From IMG/VR virus record IMGVR_UViG_3300020451_000338, positions 1 through 27,071 of that record: DNA of 27,071 nt; one strand, given 5' to 3'. Shown here one piece after another: positions 1 to 7,058 of this stretch (position 1 is the stretch's first letter; the number at the start of each line of letters is the position of its first letter). The position numbers were made by a program, and so were the translations under genes. The DNA comes from a virus. The notes below the pieces were generated by a model. That model saw only the letters and a list, made by a program, of their open reading frames with translations, was not told the DNA's origin and searched no databases.

Positions 1-750
1 CTCAATAATTTTTTTATCTGATAGAGGACCAACAATTCTGTTTTCTAGGTCAGTCTCCTCAATAGCACCATCAACATTAATGTCGGTGACCATATTAAGA
101 TAAGCATCACCGATCTTATCGTAATAAAGAGTTAGATCTTCTGCATCAGCAAAAGTAAAGTTGGTGATCTTATGGTGTGAGAATGTAGGATTGGCCTTAT
201 TTCCTGTAGGATCGAAATATACCTTCTGCTTACCATCAAATATCGAGAACTGCCAGAAATAGCATCCACCAGTTACGTTGAATATAGATGAGTCTGGTAC
301 AGTATCATCAGTAGGGTTAGGGATATACAAAGGACGGACTTTCGTCTTTCTTAAGTCCATACCCACTAGAGAAGTACCTCTAGGGACAATTACACCACCT
401 GTTAATGGGTTAAACTTGTATAGGTCGTTCTGAGAGTTACCTAAATCAAAGTTAACATTGGTACTAAAGTCAGGTATAAGACTGGCACTAGCTACACCTG
501 GTCTGTTATCAATATAATGATCTCCTGGAGACAATACAACTGTGAACTCGTCAAACCTGTCGTTATCTGGTCCTGATTTGTATGAAAAGCGTGAAACTTC
601 AAGAAACGCACGCTGTATACTCTTAAATGGTCGGGTGGGAGAATTACCTCTGTTGTTTACGTCGTCAGATGCATTAAAGTCGTCTGGAGAGACATATACG
701 AAACGTCCAGTTTTACTGGATATAAGATTCTCTAATCTGGTAAGTGCCAT
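1..750 (-). CDS. Virion structural protein, N-terminal 250 residues (cut by window edge)
   Basis: The minus frame is open from the ATG at 748-750 to the window edge with no stop, so this is the N-terminal part of a larger protein. It begins MALTRLENLISSKTGRFVYV and continues with a segment rich in Asn, Asp and Pro (SPDDFNASDDVNNRGNSPTR), then LSPGDHYIDNRPG. From memory this N-terminus is shared by large conserved virion proteins of cyanomyoviruses, and the GDHYIDN-type turns suit a beta-solenoid tail or fibre-associated protein. The exact role, whether baseplate periphery, fibre or spike, cannot be told from the fragment. A perfect T4-type late promoter lies 34 bp upstream, which supports late virion expression. 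No strong Shine-Dalgarno is visible; AGG sits only a few bases before the ATG. Confidence 0.7.
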   Translation of the reverse strand, partial: MALTRLENLISSKTGRFVYVSPDDFNASDDVNNRGNSPTRPFKSIQRAFLEVSRFSYKSGPDNDRFDEFTVVLSPGDHYIDNRPGVASASLIPDFSTNVNFDLGNSQNDLYKFNPLTGGVIVPRGTSLVGMDLRKTKVRPLYIPNPTDDTVPDSSIFNVTGGCYFWQFSIFDGKQKVYFDPTGNKANPTFSHHKITNFTFADAEDLTLYYDKIGDAYLNMVTDINVDGAIEETDLENRIVGPLSDKKIIE

Positions 751-783
751 TACCTATAATACTGTATTTGGATATCCTTTGGG

Positions 784-791
784 TATTTATA
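784..791 (-). promoter_or_regulatory. T4-type late promoter TATAAATA
   Basis: The minus strand reads TATAAATA, identical to the T4 late -10 consensus recognised by gp55 with gp33 and the sliding clamp. It starts directly after the stop codon of the 112-aa gene (792-794). It would start RNA near 778, leaving a leader of about 28 nt before the ATG at 750. No -35 is expected for this class. Confidence 0.75.
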
Positions 792-1130
792 TTATCTACC
801 AGGTATGTATTGAAGACCCTTCTTCAAAGTAGGTTCTAATTTTGGTAATACATCGTTTTCAACCCTCTCTACAATCTGATCGATAATATCAACATCAATA
901 CCTGCAAATGGTGGAATAATACCTAAAATTCTTAATAATCCGTCTACAAACAGGGCTAGACAGGTAAAACCGAGTATCATAGAGATAATTGTAGCGTCTC
1001 GGTTGTGTTTTCGCATCGATGCTTCATCGATTGCCCTTGCTTCATCCACAGCAGCCTTGATCAGGTCATCTACTTCTGATTTAGTGTAGAAAGCACCTAT
1101 TCCAGGTATGTCGTGAATGTTTGGGGTCAT
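792..1130 (-). CDS. Small single-pass membrane protein, function unknown
   Basis: This is a 112-aa protein with a charged, helical N-terminal half (residues 16-45, rich in Asp, Glu, Lys and Ala), one clear hydrophobic segment at about residues 48-72 (IISMILGFTCLALFVDGLLR), and an amphipathic C-terminal helix. No signal peptide or catalytic motif is visible. It starts inside a 4-bp ATGA overlap with the upstream 54-aa ORF, so the two are probably translationally coupled. The size, single membrane span and place beside virion genes would suit a holin-like or other envelope-acting protein, but nothing in the sequence proves that. Confidence 0.7.
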   Translation of the reverse strand: MTPNIHDIPGIGAFYTKSEVDDLIKAAVDEARAIDEASMRKHNRDATIISMILGFTCLALFVDGLLRILGIIPPFAGIDVDIIDQIVERVENDVLPKLEPTLKKGLQYIPGR

Positions 1131-1291
1131 TGGTAATACTCATCTAATACGTCAAGGGTTCGATTTAGGTACTCATTTGCACCTATACATTCCCATTTAC
1201 CTTTCTCTCCTATCTCACATTTGTAGTGAAGTTCTCTTTTGAGTTGCATAAGTTTTGAAGTCATCTCTACTTTGTTTAATCTGCCGTTCAT
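1127..1291 (-). CDS. 54-aa hypothetical protein
   Basis: The ATG at 1289-1291 opens a 54-residue frame beginning MNGRLNKVEMTSKLMQLKRE and ending at a TGA (1127-1129) that overlaps the next ATG by 4 bp (ATGA). It has two Cys (C25, C35) and a Trp, and looks like a short helical N-terminus followed by a compact C-terminal part. No family is recognised. The stop-start overlap with the 112-aa membrane protein, the absence of any other gene in this gap, and the terminator just upstream at 1328-1353 make it a plausible first gene of a two-gene unit. The Shine-Dalgarno is weak. An in-frame start further upstream is not available. Confidence 0.55.
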   Translation of the reverse strand: MNGRLNKVEMTSKLMQLKRELHYKCEIGEKGKWECIGANEYLNRTLDVLDEYYQ

Positions 1292-1327
1292 CGTGTCGAA
1301 GTAACGATCGTCATTAGTATATTAGTA

Positions 1328-1353
1328 TAAAAGGGGGATTTATGTCTCCCCCT
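1328..1353 (-). terminator. Intrinsic terminator after the 281-aa oxygenase
   Basis: Positions 1332-1338 (AGGGGGA) pair perfectly with 1347-1353 (TCCCCCT) around an 8-nt loop. On the minus strand the hairpin is followed by TTTTATA (1331 downward). It lies 12 bp past the end of the oxygenase gene and separates it from the 54-aa and 112-aa pair. Confidence 0.8.
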
Positions 1354-1364
1354 GTGTGTTGAAA

Positions 1365-2210
1365 CTAGAACCAGTCAGAAGACCATTCACCTGATTGGTC
1401 ACCTTCTGGAGTTGGCGGACCTCCTTCTGTAGGAATGGATGTCGTAGGATAATCACCTGGTTTTTGATCCATTTGAGGATTACCACCTAGACGCTGTTGT
1501 GCTTCAGTTTCTGTAACTAATTCAATATTGAATGAGAATGACATATACAGTTCGCCATTAGGATTCTTGACAATACCAGGTTGCCTTTGAACCATATGTT
1601 CCAACTGAGAAGGGAAAATGACAACATCACCTTCATCGATGTTTAGTCTCATTTCCTCTTTATAACATCCATAGCCACATAACTCAGGATCGTAATAATG
1701 CTTGTTATAACGAGGTGCCTCGAAAAACATCTTATTAGGATTCAGAAATGTCGTCGAATTATGAAGTTCCTTGTCGTACTTCATATAATAGACACCAGAC
1801 AAATGCGACGGAACGTGATTATGAGGTTCTTGGTTCTGTCCAGGACCATATGCGTTAAACCACTGTTGTGCGACCAAAAATGCGTGAGGGTAAAACTCTG
1901 CCATTTTGATAGCTTCTTGAATGTTCTGTGAACAGTCTTGAAGCAAATCACCGTAAGGAATCTCAGGATCCTTACTATGATCCACCATACTCTCATCAAA
2001 AAATGTTGTATAGCAATCACAATTCCAAGATGCTGTACCACCAGTATCTCTTGTATTACTATTTGAATTTTGTTCTTTATATCTCTTGGTTAGAACTGGA
2101 ACAATCAATTCCTTCCACTTTGCGTGGGTTTGCAATTTTCCACGATACACGAACATCGGGAATAATGAAAACAAACCATACTGGTCTGGTTTATTGGTCT
2201 GTTGAGCCAT
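1365..2210 (-). CDS. 2OG-Fe(II) oxygenase-like protein (HxH...H type), 281 aa
   Basis: The central part has the double-stranded beta-helix signature of the phage and marine 2OG-Fe(II) oxygenase family: PHNHVPSHLSGVYYM at about 129-143, with probable metal ligands H130 and H132, and FPSQLEH with the distal H205. It aligns with the three tandem oxygenases at 24402-26387 (HSHANxxxSGTYYL and LWPSxLxH). One difference stands out. Where those proteins have the 2OG-binding Arg in RVSISMNF, this one has YMSFSFNI, with Tyr222. The C-terminal 50 residues are Pro-, Gly- and Thr-rich and look disordered. The substrate is unknown. The gene is a single transcription unit with its own promoter (2236-2244) and terminator (1328-1353). 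Confidence 0.75.
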   Translation of the reverse strand: MAQQTNKPDQYGLFSLFPMFVYRGKLQTHAKWKELIVPVLTKRYKEQNSNSNTRDTGGTASWNCDCYTTFFDESMVDHSKDPEIPYGDLLQDCSQNIQEAIKMAEFYPHAFLVAQQWFNAYGPGQNQEPHNHVPSHLSGVYYMKYDKELHNSTTFLNPNKMFFEAPRYNKHYYDPELCGYGCYKEEMRLNIDEGDVVIFPSQLEHMVQRQPGIVKNPNGELYMSFSFNIELVTETEAQQRLGGNPQMDQKPGDYPTTSIPTEGGPPTPEGDQSGEWSSDWF

Positions 2211-2235
2211 AACGACGAATTCTTGTAATGTATCT

Positions 2236-2244
2236 AGTATAACA
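2236..2244 (-). promoter_or_regulatory. Extended -10 promoter for the 281-aa oxygenase
   Basis: The minus strand reads TGT-TATACT, an extended -10 (TGn plus a 5/6 match to TATAAT) with no good -35. It would start RNA near 2229, about 19 nt before the ATG at 2210. The host-type sigma70 form suggests early or middle expression, unlike the late boxes elsewhere. Confidence 0.5.
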
Positions 2245-2245
2245 T

Positions 2246-2278
2246 AAAAAAACTAAAGGGGGTAAAAACCGCCTGAGT
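2246..2278 (-). terminator. Imperfect hairpin with U tract, probable terminator
   Basis: On the minus strand ACTCAGGCGG pairs with CCCCCTTTAGT, with two mismatches and one G-U, and is followed by a run of six T (2251-2246). It lies between the 62-aa gene and the next promoter. A closely similar sequence occurs at 12848-12889. The plus strand also carries a T run after the hairpin, so it could act in both directions. Confidence 0.5.
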
Positions 2279-2323
2279 TTTTTTATCGAGTTTCAGGGAA
2301 TCAAAACCCAATTTTCCCTCAGA

Positions 2324-2512
2324 TTAGCTATCTGAGAGTGGAGCGTAAACAGTCTCGTCTGATGCCTCGTTGCGACATAGTTCTACGACTCGAAGAAATG
2401 CTTCATAGTCATCAGAACAGTCAATTGTATTGCTCTCACCTTCATCAGAATAAATCCTGACGCAACGTGATTCCACGTCTACAACAACTTTGTTCAGATA
2501 GTCCTCAGTCAT
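2324..2512 (-). CDS. 62-aa acidic hypothetical protein
   Basis: This is a small acidic protein beginning MTEDYLNKVVVDVESRCVRIYS, with a likely beta-hairpin N-terminal half (VVVDVESRCVRIYSDEGES) and a helical C-terminal half. No family is recognised. An in-frame ATG at 2527 would add five residues. The start at 2512 is preferred because GGAAGG sits 6 nt upstream, whereas a transcript from the strong promoter at 2538-2566 would begin near 2531 and leave the 2527 ATG almost leaderless. It is followed by the probable terminator at 2246-2278, so it looks monocistronic. Confidence 0.65.
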   Translation of the reverse strand: MTEDYLNKVVVDVESRCVRIYSDEGESNTIDCSDDYEAFLRVVELCRNEASDETVYAPLSDS

Positions 2513-2537
2513 CTCTGACCTTCCCATACGTGTTCAC

Positions 2538-2566
2538 AGTATAGCACAGTTGTCAAGTCAATTCAA
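2538..2566 (-). promoter_or_regulatory. Sigma70-type promoter TTGAAT-17-TATACT
   Basis: On the minus strand, TTGAAT (2566-2561) and TATACT (2543-2538) are separated by exactly 17 bp. The -35 overlaps the stop codon region of the gp5 spike gene. It would drive the 62-aa gene independently of the late baseplate operon. Confidence 0.65.
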
Positions 2567-3460
2567 GAAAACTGTAGCTCCTGCAATAGTCACGTTAGAG
2601 GACGCTGTTATAGTAGCATTAACTCCTGCTGCCATTGTAATGGTACCAGCACCTGCTGTATTGACAAGGTTACCTGCTGCCACGTTAGTCACCTTGTTAC
2701 CTACCGTAACAGTGGTGACATCATTACCTATCAGTATCTTTTCATCTCTACCTGTACCACCTGCAACACCTATCATACTTGCATATGCTGCTTTCTGACC
2801 AACCATAACAGGTAGTGGTGGTGCAGATATATTACCCATTACTTTAAGATTCTTTTTACCTGTAATCAACTCATAAGAGTCACCAAGAACATTAGTTACC
2901 AAATGACCTTTACTCTTAATATGGAAGGTACCTCTAGGATCTGTCATAGCTAGTGTTCTTTCACCATTGATCTCATCAACTACAGGACCACTAACAGTAC
3001 TCTTCTTCATATCTGTGTTCTCTTCTATCCTAGGGGTGTCTATAGCTAATTTTGCCTTAGCACCTAGACCTATTGCTTGTCCAGCTTGTAACTCTATGTT
3101 CTTATCAGCTACAATCTTTACATTACCTGCTGCACCAATCTTAAAATCTCCCTGAGTGTGTGCATTTACATCTCCATCAACCTTTAAGGATGCTTCACCA
3201 ACAATTTCTATGTCAGCGTCTTGGCGAATCTTAACCATCGCATCACCCCAGACACTAACCTTCAATTTACCTGCATTTTTATTGTCAGCAGGTACCTTTA
3301 CTGCACATATCTGAACAGATCCATCAGCATCTAGGAAGATATGATGACCTTCCTTGTGCTTGAGGATCATATATGCATCATCTATATGATCACATTCTTG
3401 TGTAATATGGCCACTACCAGATACTCTAGTAGTAGTGTCAGTAATTTCTTGATATGCCAT
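2558..3460 (-). CDS. 5: gp5 C-terminal-type beta-helix spike protein
   Basis: This 300-aa protein is dominated by short beta-strand repeats with alternating Val/Ile and Gly (for example LKVSVWGDAMVKIRQDADIE, VGNKVTNVAAGNLVNTAGAG). This is the pattern of the trimeric beta-helix that forms the membrane-piercing needle in T4 gp5 and VgrG proteins. The N-terminal 60 residues (HHIFLDADGSVQI) resemble the segment that joins the OB domain to the helix. There is no lysozyme domain. The gene starts in a TAATG overlap with the upstream OB-fold protein, so the two halves of a T4-type gp5 seem to be encoded by adjacent, coupled genes. It probably sits at the tip of the tail tube as a homotrimer. Confidence 0.7.
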   Translation of the reverse strand: MAYQEITDTTTRVSGSGHITQECDHIDDAYMILKHKEGHHIFLDADGSVQICAVKVPADNKNAGKLKVSVWGDAMVKIRQDADIEIVGEASLKVDGDVNAHTQGDFKIGAAGNVKIVADKNIELQAGQAIGLGAKAKLAIDTPRIEENTDMKKSTVSGPVVDEINGERTLAMTDPRGTFHIKSKGHLVTNVLGDSYELITGKKNLKVMGNISAPPLPVMVGQKAAYASMIGVAGGTGRDEKILIGNDVTTVTVGNKVTNVAAGNLVNTAGAGTITMAAGVNATITASSNVTIAGATVFLN

Positions 3461-6400
3461 TAGGGACAGTCAACATAATTTGCAGGGTCAGCAGCAAGTC
3501 CCTGAAGAATAAGATTAGACTCCTCAGCAGGAACACACTGTAGATCAGCGATTGCTCTTGCACCAAATCCATTGCTACCAAAGATTTCTATCTTAGGTAT
3601 GTAAGGGTACTGCATATCCTTACGGATCAACTCAATACCAGTGACCCATCCTTGTGCACTTATTGTAGCACGTGCAATGCCAGATACACCATCAACTAGT
3701 ACTCTAGGTGGTGCAGTATAGAACCCACCAACATTAGTGAGGAATATATTAACTAACTGACAGACAGTGTTGGATGGTTTAGTCTGTCCAGTATATCCAA
3801 ACCCACCATTGATAACTCTTACTCGTGATAGATAACCCTCACTGTTAAGAATAGGTTCAACGTGAGCACCATAACCTACGTTACTCTCCAATGTAATGAA
3901 TGGTTTAGCAATATATCTACGTCCAGATCTCTTAACTTCAATGTCAATAATACTACCTCTATCAGGATCAATAATTGGGAAGTTAAACTCTGGACTTTCA
4001 TCAATAGTAGGAATATCTGTTTCACCTTCTGCTGGTGTCTCTTGATCAAATGAAATTATAACAGTAGCTTGTGCACCGTACTCATCTATAGAGAAGATTA
4101 AATTCTCTTGATCCTCTATTGTATTATCTTCTAACACATTGATAACAATCTCTGCTTGATTATTTTCGACGTATAAGTTACCATTAAGAGGTTCTTTAAT
4201 ATCACTCGCAGTTATATTAGTACCAAAGATAGTGTATGCTAGTAGTTCTCCTTGATCAAAGTTAGTAGTAGTAATTTGATACTTGATAGAACCACCCTCT
4301 CTTACAGATGCTCTATCTGGTGTGATCGTAACAGTTCTGCCAGAGGGATCAGCAACCTGTTGAATTGCATCTAGTACTGCAACACCCTTAGTTGTACTAA
4401 GATTATTTAACTCAAGATATAATTGTTCTGCTACTTGATTAGTATCTTCTACGATACCATCATCAAGTAACTTAATAGTAACCTCTGCTTTCTTATCTGT
4501 AATAGTAAAGCTACGTTGTAGATCTGTCTCACCTGTAACCCAACTCTTTACACCACCCTCTATCACATATTCTATGTCTCCATATGTAATACCAGTTGTT
4601 TCTCTTCCAATAGTATAGTTAATTACAGTACCATCAGAAACATTCTCTGTCTCAAGTTTAAATGTAACCTCTGCTCCTTCATAGACTACCTCTTTATCAC
4701 TAGTCAAATAATATACAGGATTAGTTGTTGAAATATTAGGTGTAGATGATACTAAACCAACGTCAGGTACAGTTAGTGTTGGGATATCTTTAATAGCGAG
4801 AGGATCCTTGATCCATATACGTGCTACATCTTTGAGTACTTTACCACAACCATCGTGTTGTATCTTCATAAAGAAATACTTAGATCCATCACGTACTCCA
4901 TTGTTTAAAGTCTTAACTTCAATTATCTTTTCTGTCTCTCCAATACCAAATCCTATGTAACCATTCGTAGGGCAATAAGTTTCAGTAGCTTTAGCAGTTC
5001 CATCTTGTGTCCTATAGGTAAAGGAACTAGTAGTTGATGTGTCACCTCCTCTAACGACCCTAACGTATGCTGGATCTCCTTCGTGCACCGCTTCAGTCTC
5101 AGGGATGTCTAATACTTTAAATGTTCTTGCATTACATATTGCTTTTGCAATGTCTTCGTAATCTATACCATTTATATCTCCGTCCACAAAATCACCATCA
5201 CCTCCACCATTACCACTATCAGGCACTGTTGGACCCCAGATACCTACTTCAGTAGTGGGTTCTGGATCTGTAGTAGCATCACCACAATAAGAATCAATCG
5301 GGAGATGATTACCTTCTTCTAAATCTGCTAGTAATTCATCAAGAGTATTGAACCCACCCTTTAATCCTTCGTAGCTACCTCTCTTTGAATCTTTTTTCTT
5401 AGGGTTAGCACACTTCTTCTTACCACTACAAGAGATGCCTAGCATCTTCATAATACCTGCTAGTCCACCACCAATAACATCTAAAGCACCACCAATAGCT
5501 CCAAGTACTTTACCTATGCCACCGAATAAACTATTAATCATCCCTGTGATCTCATTAAGGATGTTACCAAAGATAGAATCAGTGAACCTCTTGACTTGAC
5601 ACATAGACCAGTTAACTATGTTGCCAACATATCCCATCAAGATATTCTCTGCAAACTTCTCCATCCTTCCACTGATATCCATAATAGAACAACCAATGCG
5701 TTCTAGCATTTGATTGAACCACTCAGTAACAGGTGTCAATATGCCAGGTAAAGGAGCAAGGATAGCCTTCATCAATGCTTTCACTGCCTTACGTAGCATT
5801 GCCATCATCTCACCAGCAATACGAGTCAGTGCAGCAGCAATGATCTTCTTTACTCTACTAATATATCCATTAGCAACTGACTTGAGGTCAAATACTCTGC
5901 GATTAAACTTACTAACATAATATGATCCTATGTTACCATTAGTATGTTGTAGTGTAGCAAAGAACTCTGCCAAGACATTCTCTACTGCTGAAGATGGATT
6001 CTCTGGGCAATCAACTGACGCACGTGTAACTGTAAAGGTACCCTGAGGGTTAGCAACTGATGCCTCCTCCCTTAGACCGTTACCACTATCAGAGGATTGA
6101 TCTGTGCCTAATCGACCAAGAGGTAGGGTACCTCCATCGACACAATCAGTTAGTGATGGTACGTGGTTTGCAGGGTCAGGAATATTTCCTTCCTCTACGT
6201 TTGTAATAACCGTACCTTCTAAAGGTTTAACTACCTCTCCTGTAGATTCAGGTTTCTCATCAGTTGCACAGGGAATACCTGTTTGTGCAACACCAACAAC
6301 CAAACCTTTAGTAGTATCACCGCCAATAAACTTAACGATTACTCTATGTCCGTTCTTAAGGTTATGAGAGGAAGCTTGTGTAAAAACCCCACCCGAATGG

Positions 6401-6597
6401 GTGATAGGCATCATCACAGCAAACCAAGGTAGGTCTTCTGTGGGTGGTACACCAATTCTATTCTCTCCTTCACCCTCATACTCGTGCACGCCAACGACAC
6501 GCACCTTAACCCTCTGTCCTTTCTTAGGGTCGGCGGTGTCTTCGACTATTCCTTCATAGAGATCGAAAGATTCTTTAGCAGTGGTTTTAATCGTCAT
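3460..6597 (-). CDS. 5: gp5-like baseplate hub protein: OB fold, helical region, Calx-beta domains
   Basis: This is a 1045-aa protein. Residues 1-107 look like the gp5/VgrG OB domain (LYEGIVEDTADPKKGQRVKV and LKNGHRVIVKFIGGD, ending in VGVAQTG). Residues about 205-395 are hydrophobic and amphipathic helices rich in Gly and Ile. Residues about 496-880 hold three Calx-beta-like sandwiches (VHEGDPAYVRV, VYEGAEVTFKL, VREGGSIKYQI). Residues about 876-1045 carry Gly/Tyr repeats of the type GGFGYTG. The T4 lysozyme domain is absent. T4 gp5 is 575 aa, so this is a much enlarged hub subunit. It overlaps the CP12-like gene by 11 bp and runs straight into the spike gene. Calx-beta domains often mediate Ca-dependent or adhesive contacts, but no such role is shown here. 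Confidence 0.75.
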   Translation of the reverse strand: MTIKTTAKESFDLYEGIVEDTADPKKGQRVKVRVVGVHEYEGEGENRIGVPPTEDLPWFAVMMPITHSGGVFTQASSHNLKNGHRVIVKFIGGDTTKGLVVGVAQTGIPCATDEKPESTGEVVKPLEGTVITNVEEGNIPDPANHVPSLTDCVDGGTLPLGRLGTDQSSDSGNGLREEASVANPQGTFTVTRASVDCPENPSSAVENVLAEFFATLQHTNGNIGSYYVSKFNRRVFDLKSVANGYISRVKKIIAAALTRIAGEMMAMLRKAVKALMKAILAPLPGILTPVTEWFNQMLERIGCSIMDISGRMEKFAENILMGYVGNIVNWSMCQVKRFTDSIFGNILNEITGMINSLFGGIGKVLGAIGGALDVIGGGLAGIMKMLGISCSGKKKCANPKKKDSKRGSYEGLKGGFNTLDELLADLEEGNHLPIDSYCGDATTDPEPTTEVGIWGPTVPDSGNGGGDGDFVDGDINGIDYEDIAKAICNARTFKVLDIPETEAVHEGDPAYVRVVRGGDTSTTSSFTYRTQDGTAKATETYCPTNGYIGFGIGETEKIIEVKTLNNGVRDGSKYFFMKIQHDGCGKVLKDVARIWIKDPLAIKDIPTLTVPDVGLVSSTPNISTTNPVYYLTSDKEVVYEGAEVTFKLETENVSDGTVINYTIGRETTGITYGDIEYVIEGGVKSWVTGETDLQRSFTITDKKAEVTIKLLDDGIVEDTNQVAEQLYLELNNLSTTKGVAVLDAIQQVADPSGRTVTITPDRASVREGGSIKYQITTTNFDQGELLAYTIFGTNITASDIKEPLNGNLYVENNQAEIVINVLEDNTIEDQENLIFSIDEYGAQATVIISFDQETPAEGETDIPTIDESPEFNFPIIDPDRGSIIDIEVKRSGRRYIAKPFITLESNVGYGAHVEPILNSEGYLSRVRVINGGFGYTGQTKPSNTVCQLVNIFLTNVGGFYTAPPRVLVDGVSGIARATISAQGWVTGIELIRKDMQYPYIPKIEIFGSNGFGARAIADLQCVPAEESNLILQGLAADPANYVDCP

Positions 6598-6814
6598 ATA
6601 TTAAACACTCTGGTTCATCTGGATGCGTCTCACAAAAGAGTTCGATAGCATTCGGATCGTGATGATCACCTGCTACTATCTCATCGTGATGATGCTCCTC
6701 ATACACTTCTAGATCGTGTAATTCTTCTTTAATATGCCTACGTGCAGCAGGACTTGTTTGGGGATCATCGAGGATCTCCTTATCCTTTTGGATATGTTCT
6801 TCTATAGATTTCAT
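6587..6814 (-). CDS. CP12-like protein (C-terminal GAPDH-binding motif only)
   Basis: This 75-aa, strongly acidic protein ends ELFCETHPDEPECLIYDD. The Cys pair C61-x8-C70 followed by a YDD end is the C-terminal signature of CP12, the small redox switch that ties GAPDH and phosphoribulokinase into an inactive complex in the Calvin cycle. The N-terminal CP12 Cys pair is absent, and residues 20-45 (SPAARRHIKEELHDLEVYEE) form a helix comparable to the CP12 core. His-rich segments lie at 41-43 and 51-52. Cyanophages are known to carry full CP12. This shorter form lies in a baseplate operon, overlapping gp5 by 11 bp, so it could instead be a small structural or assembly protein that merely resembles CP12. 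Confidence 0.6.
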   Translation of the reverse strand: MKSIEEHIQKDKEILDDPQTSPAARRHIKEELHDLEVYEEHHHDEIVAGDHHDPNAIELFCETHPDEPECLIYDD

Positions 6815-6836
6815 AGAGTTTACCGTCCAGTAATAG

Positions 6837-7058
6837 TTATTTAGTTCCTATTGTAGTGACTTCTACGTCTGATTGTCCAGTATTGTCAGTAGAATCATAC
6901 GTATCCAACTTCATCTTGAGTTGTTCAAGCACCATAGCCAGTTGTCCATACAACTTGACTCTCATATCTACATCCTCTTCTGTCTTGATCTTATCAAGGA
7001 TACGATAGGCACCTTGAGTTAACTCAGGAGGATAGTTGTCTAGAAAAGATGTGTCCAT
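6837..7058 (-). CDS. 73-aa hypothetical protein in baseplate operon
   Basis: This is a small protein with two predicted helices (residues 9-28 and 32-54, YRILDKIKTEEDVDMRVKLY) and a Ser/Thr-rich tail. No cysteine, membrane segment or catalytic motif is seen, and no family is recognised. Its ATG overlaps the stop of the gp27-like hub gene (TAATG), so it is co-translated with the hub. The coiled, helical character and position between gp27-like and gp5-like genes would fit a small hub assembly factor, but that is inference from context only. Confidence 0.65.
   Translation of the reverse strand: MDTSFLDNYPPELTQGAYRILDKIKTEEDVDMRVKLYGQLAMVLEQLKMKLDTYDSTDNTGQSDVEVTTIGTK
6838..6844 (-). promoter_or_regulatory. 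Late-promoter-like box CTAAATA
   Basis: The minus strand reads ACTAAATAA across the stop codon of the 73-aa gene. CTAAATA differs from the last seven bases of the T4 late consensus at one position. RNA would begin about 17 nt before the CP12-like ATG. The same form occurs at 12119 and 13671. Confidence 0.4.

Noticed and set aside
1288-1314. Eight-codon frame MTIVTSTR ending at the 54-aa ATG
   Set aside because: It is too short to support, and the ATGA overlap may be chance. A leader peptide cannot be shown.
3460-6597. Lysozyme domain within the gp5-like protein, as in T4
   Set aside because: No T4-lysozyme pattern (Glu near DEGxRxxxYxD, GIGH) is present. The middle is helical and hydrophobic, then Calx-beta-like.
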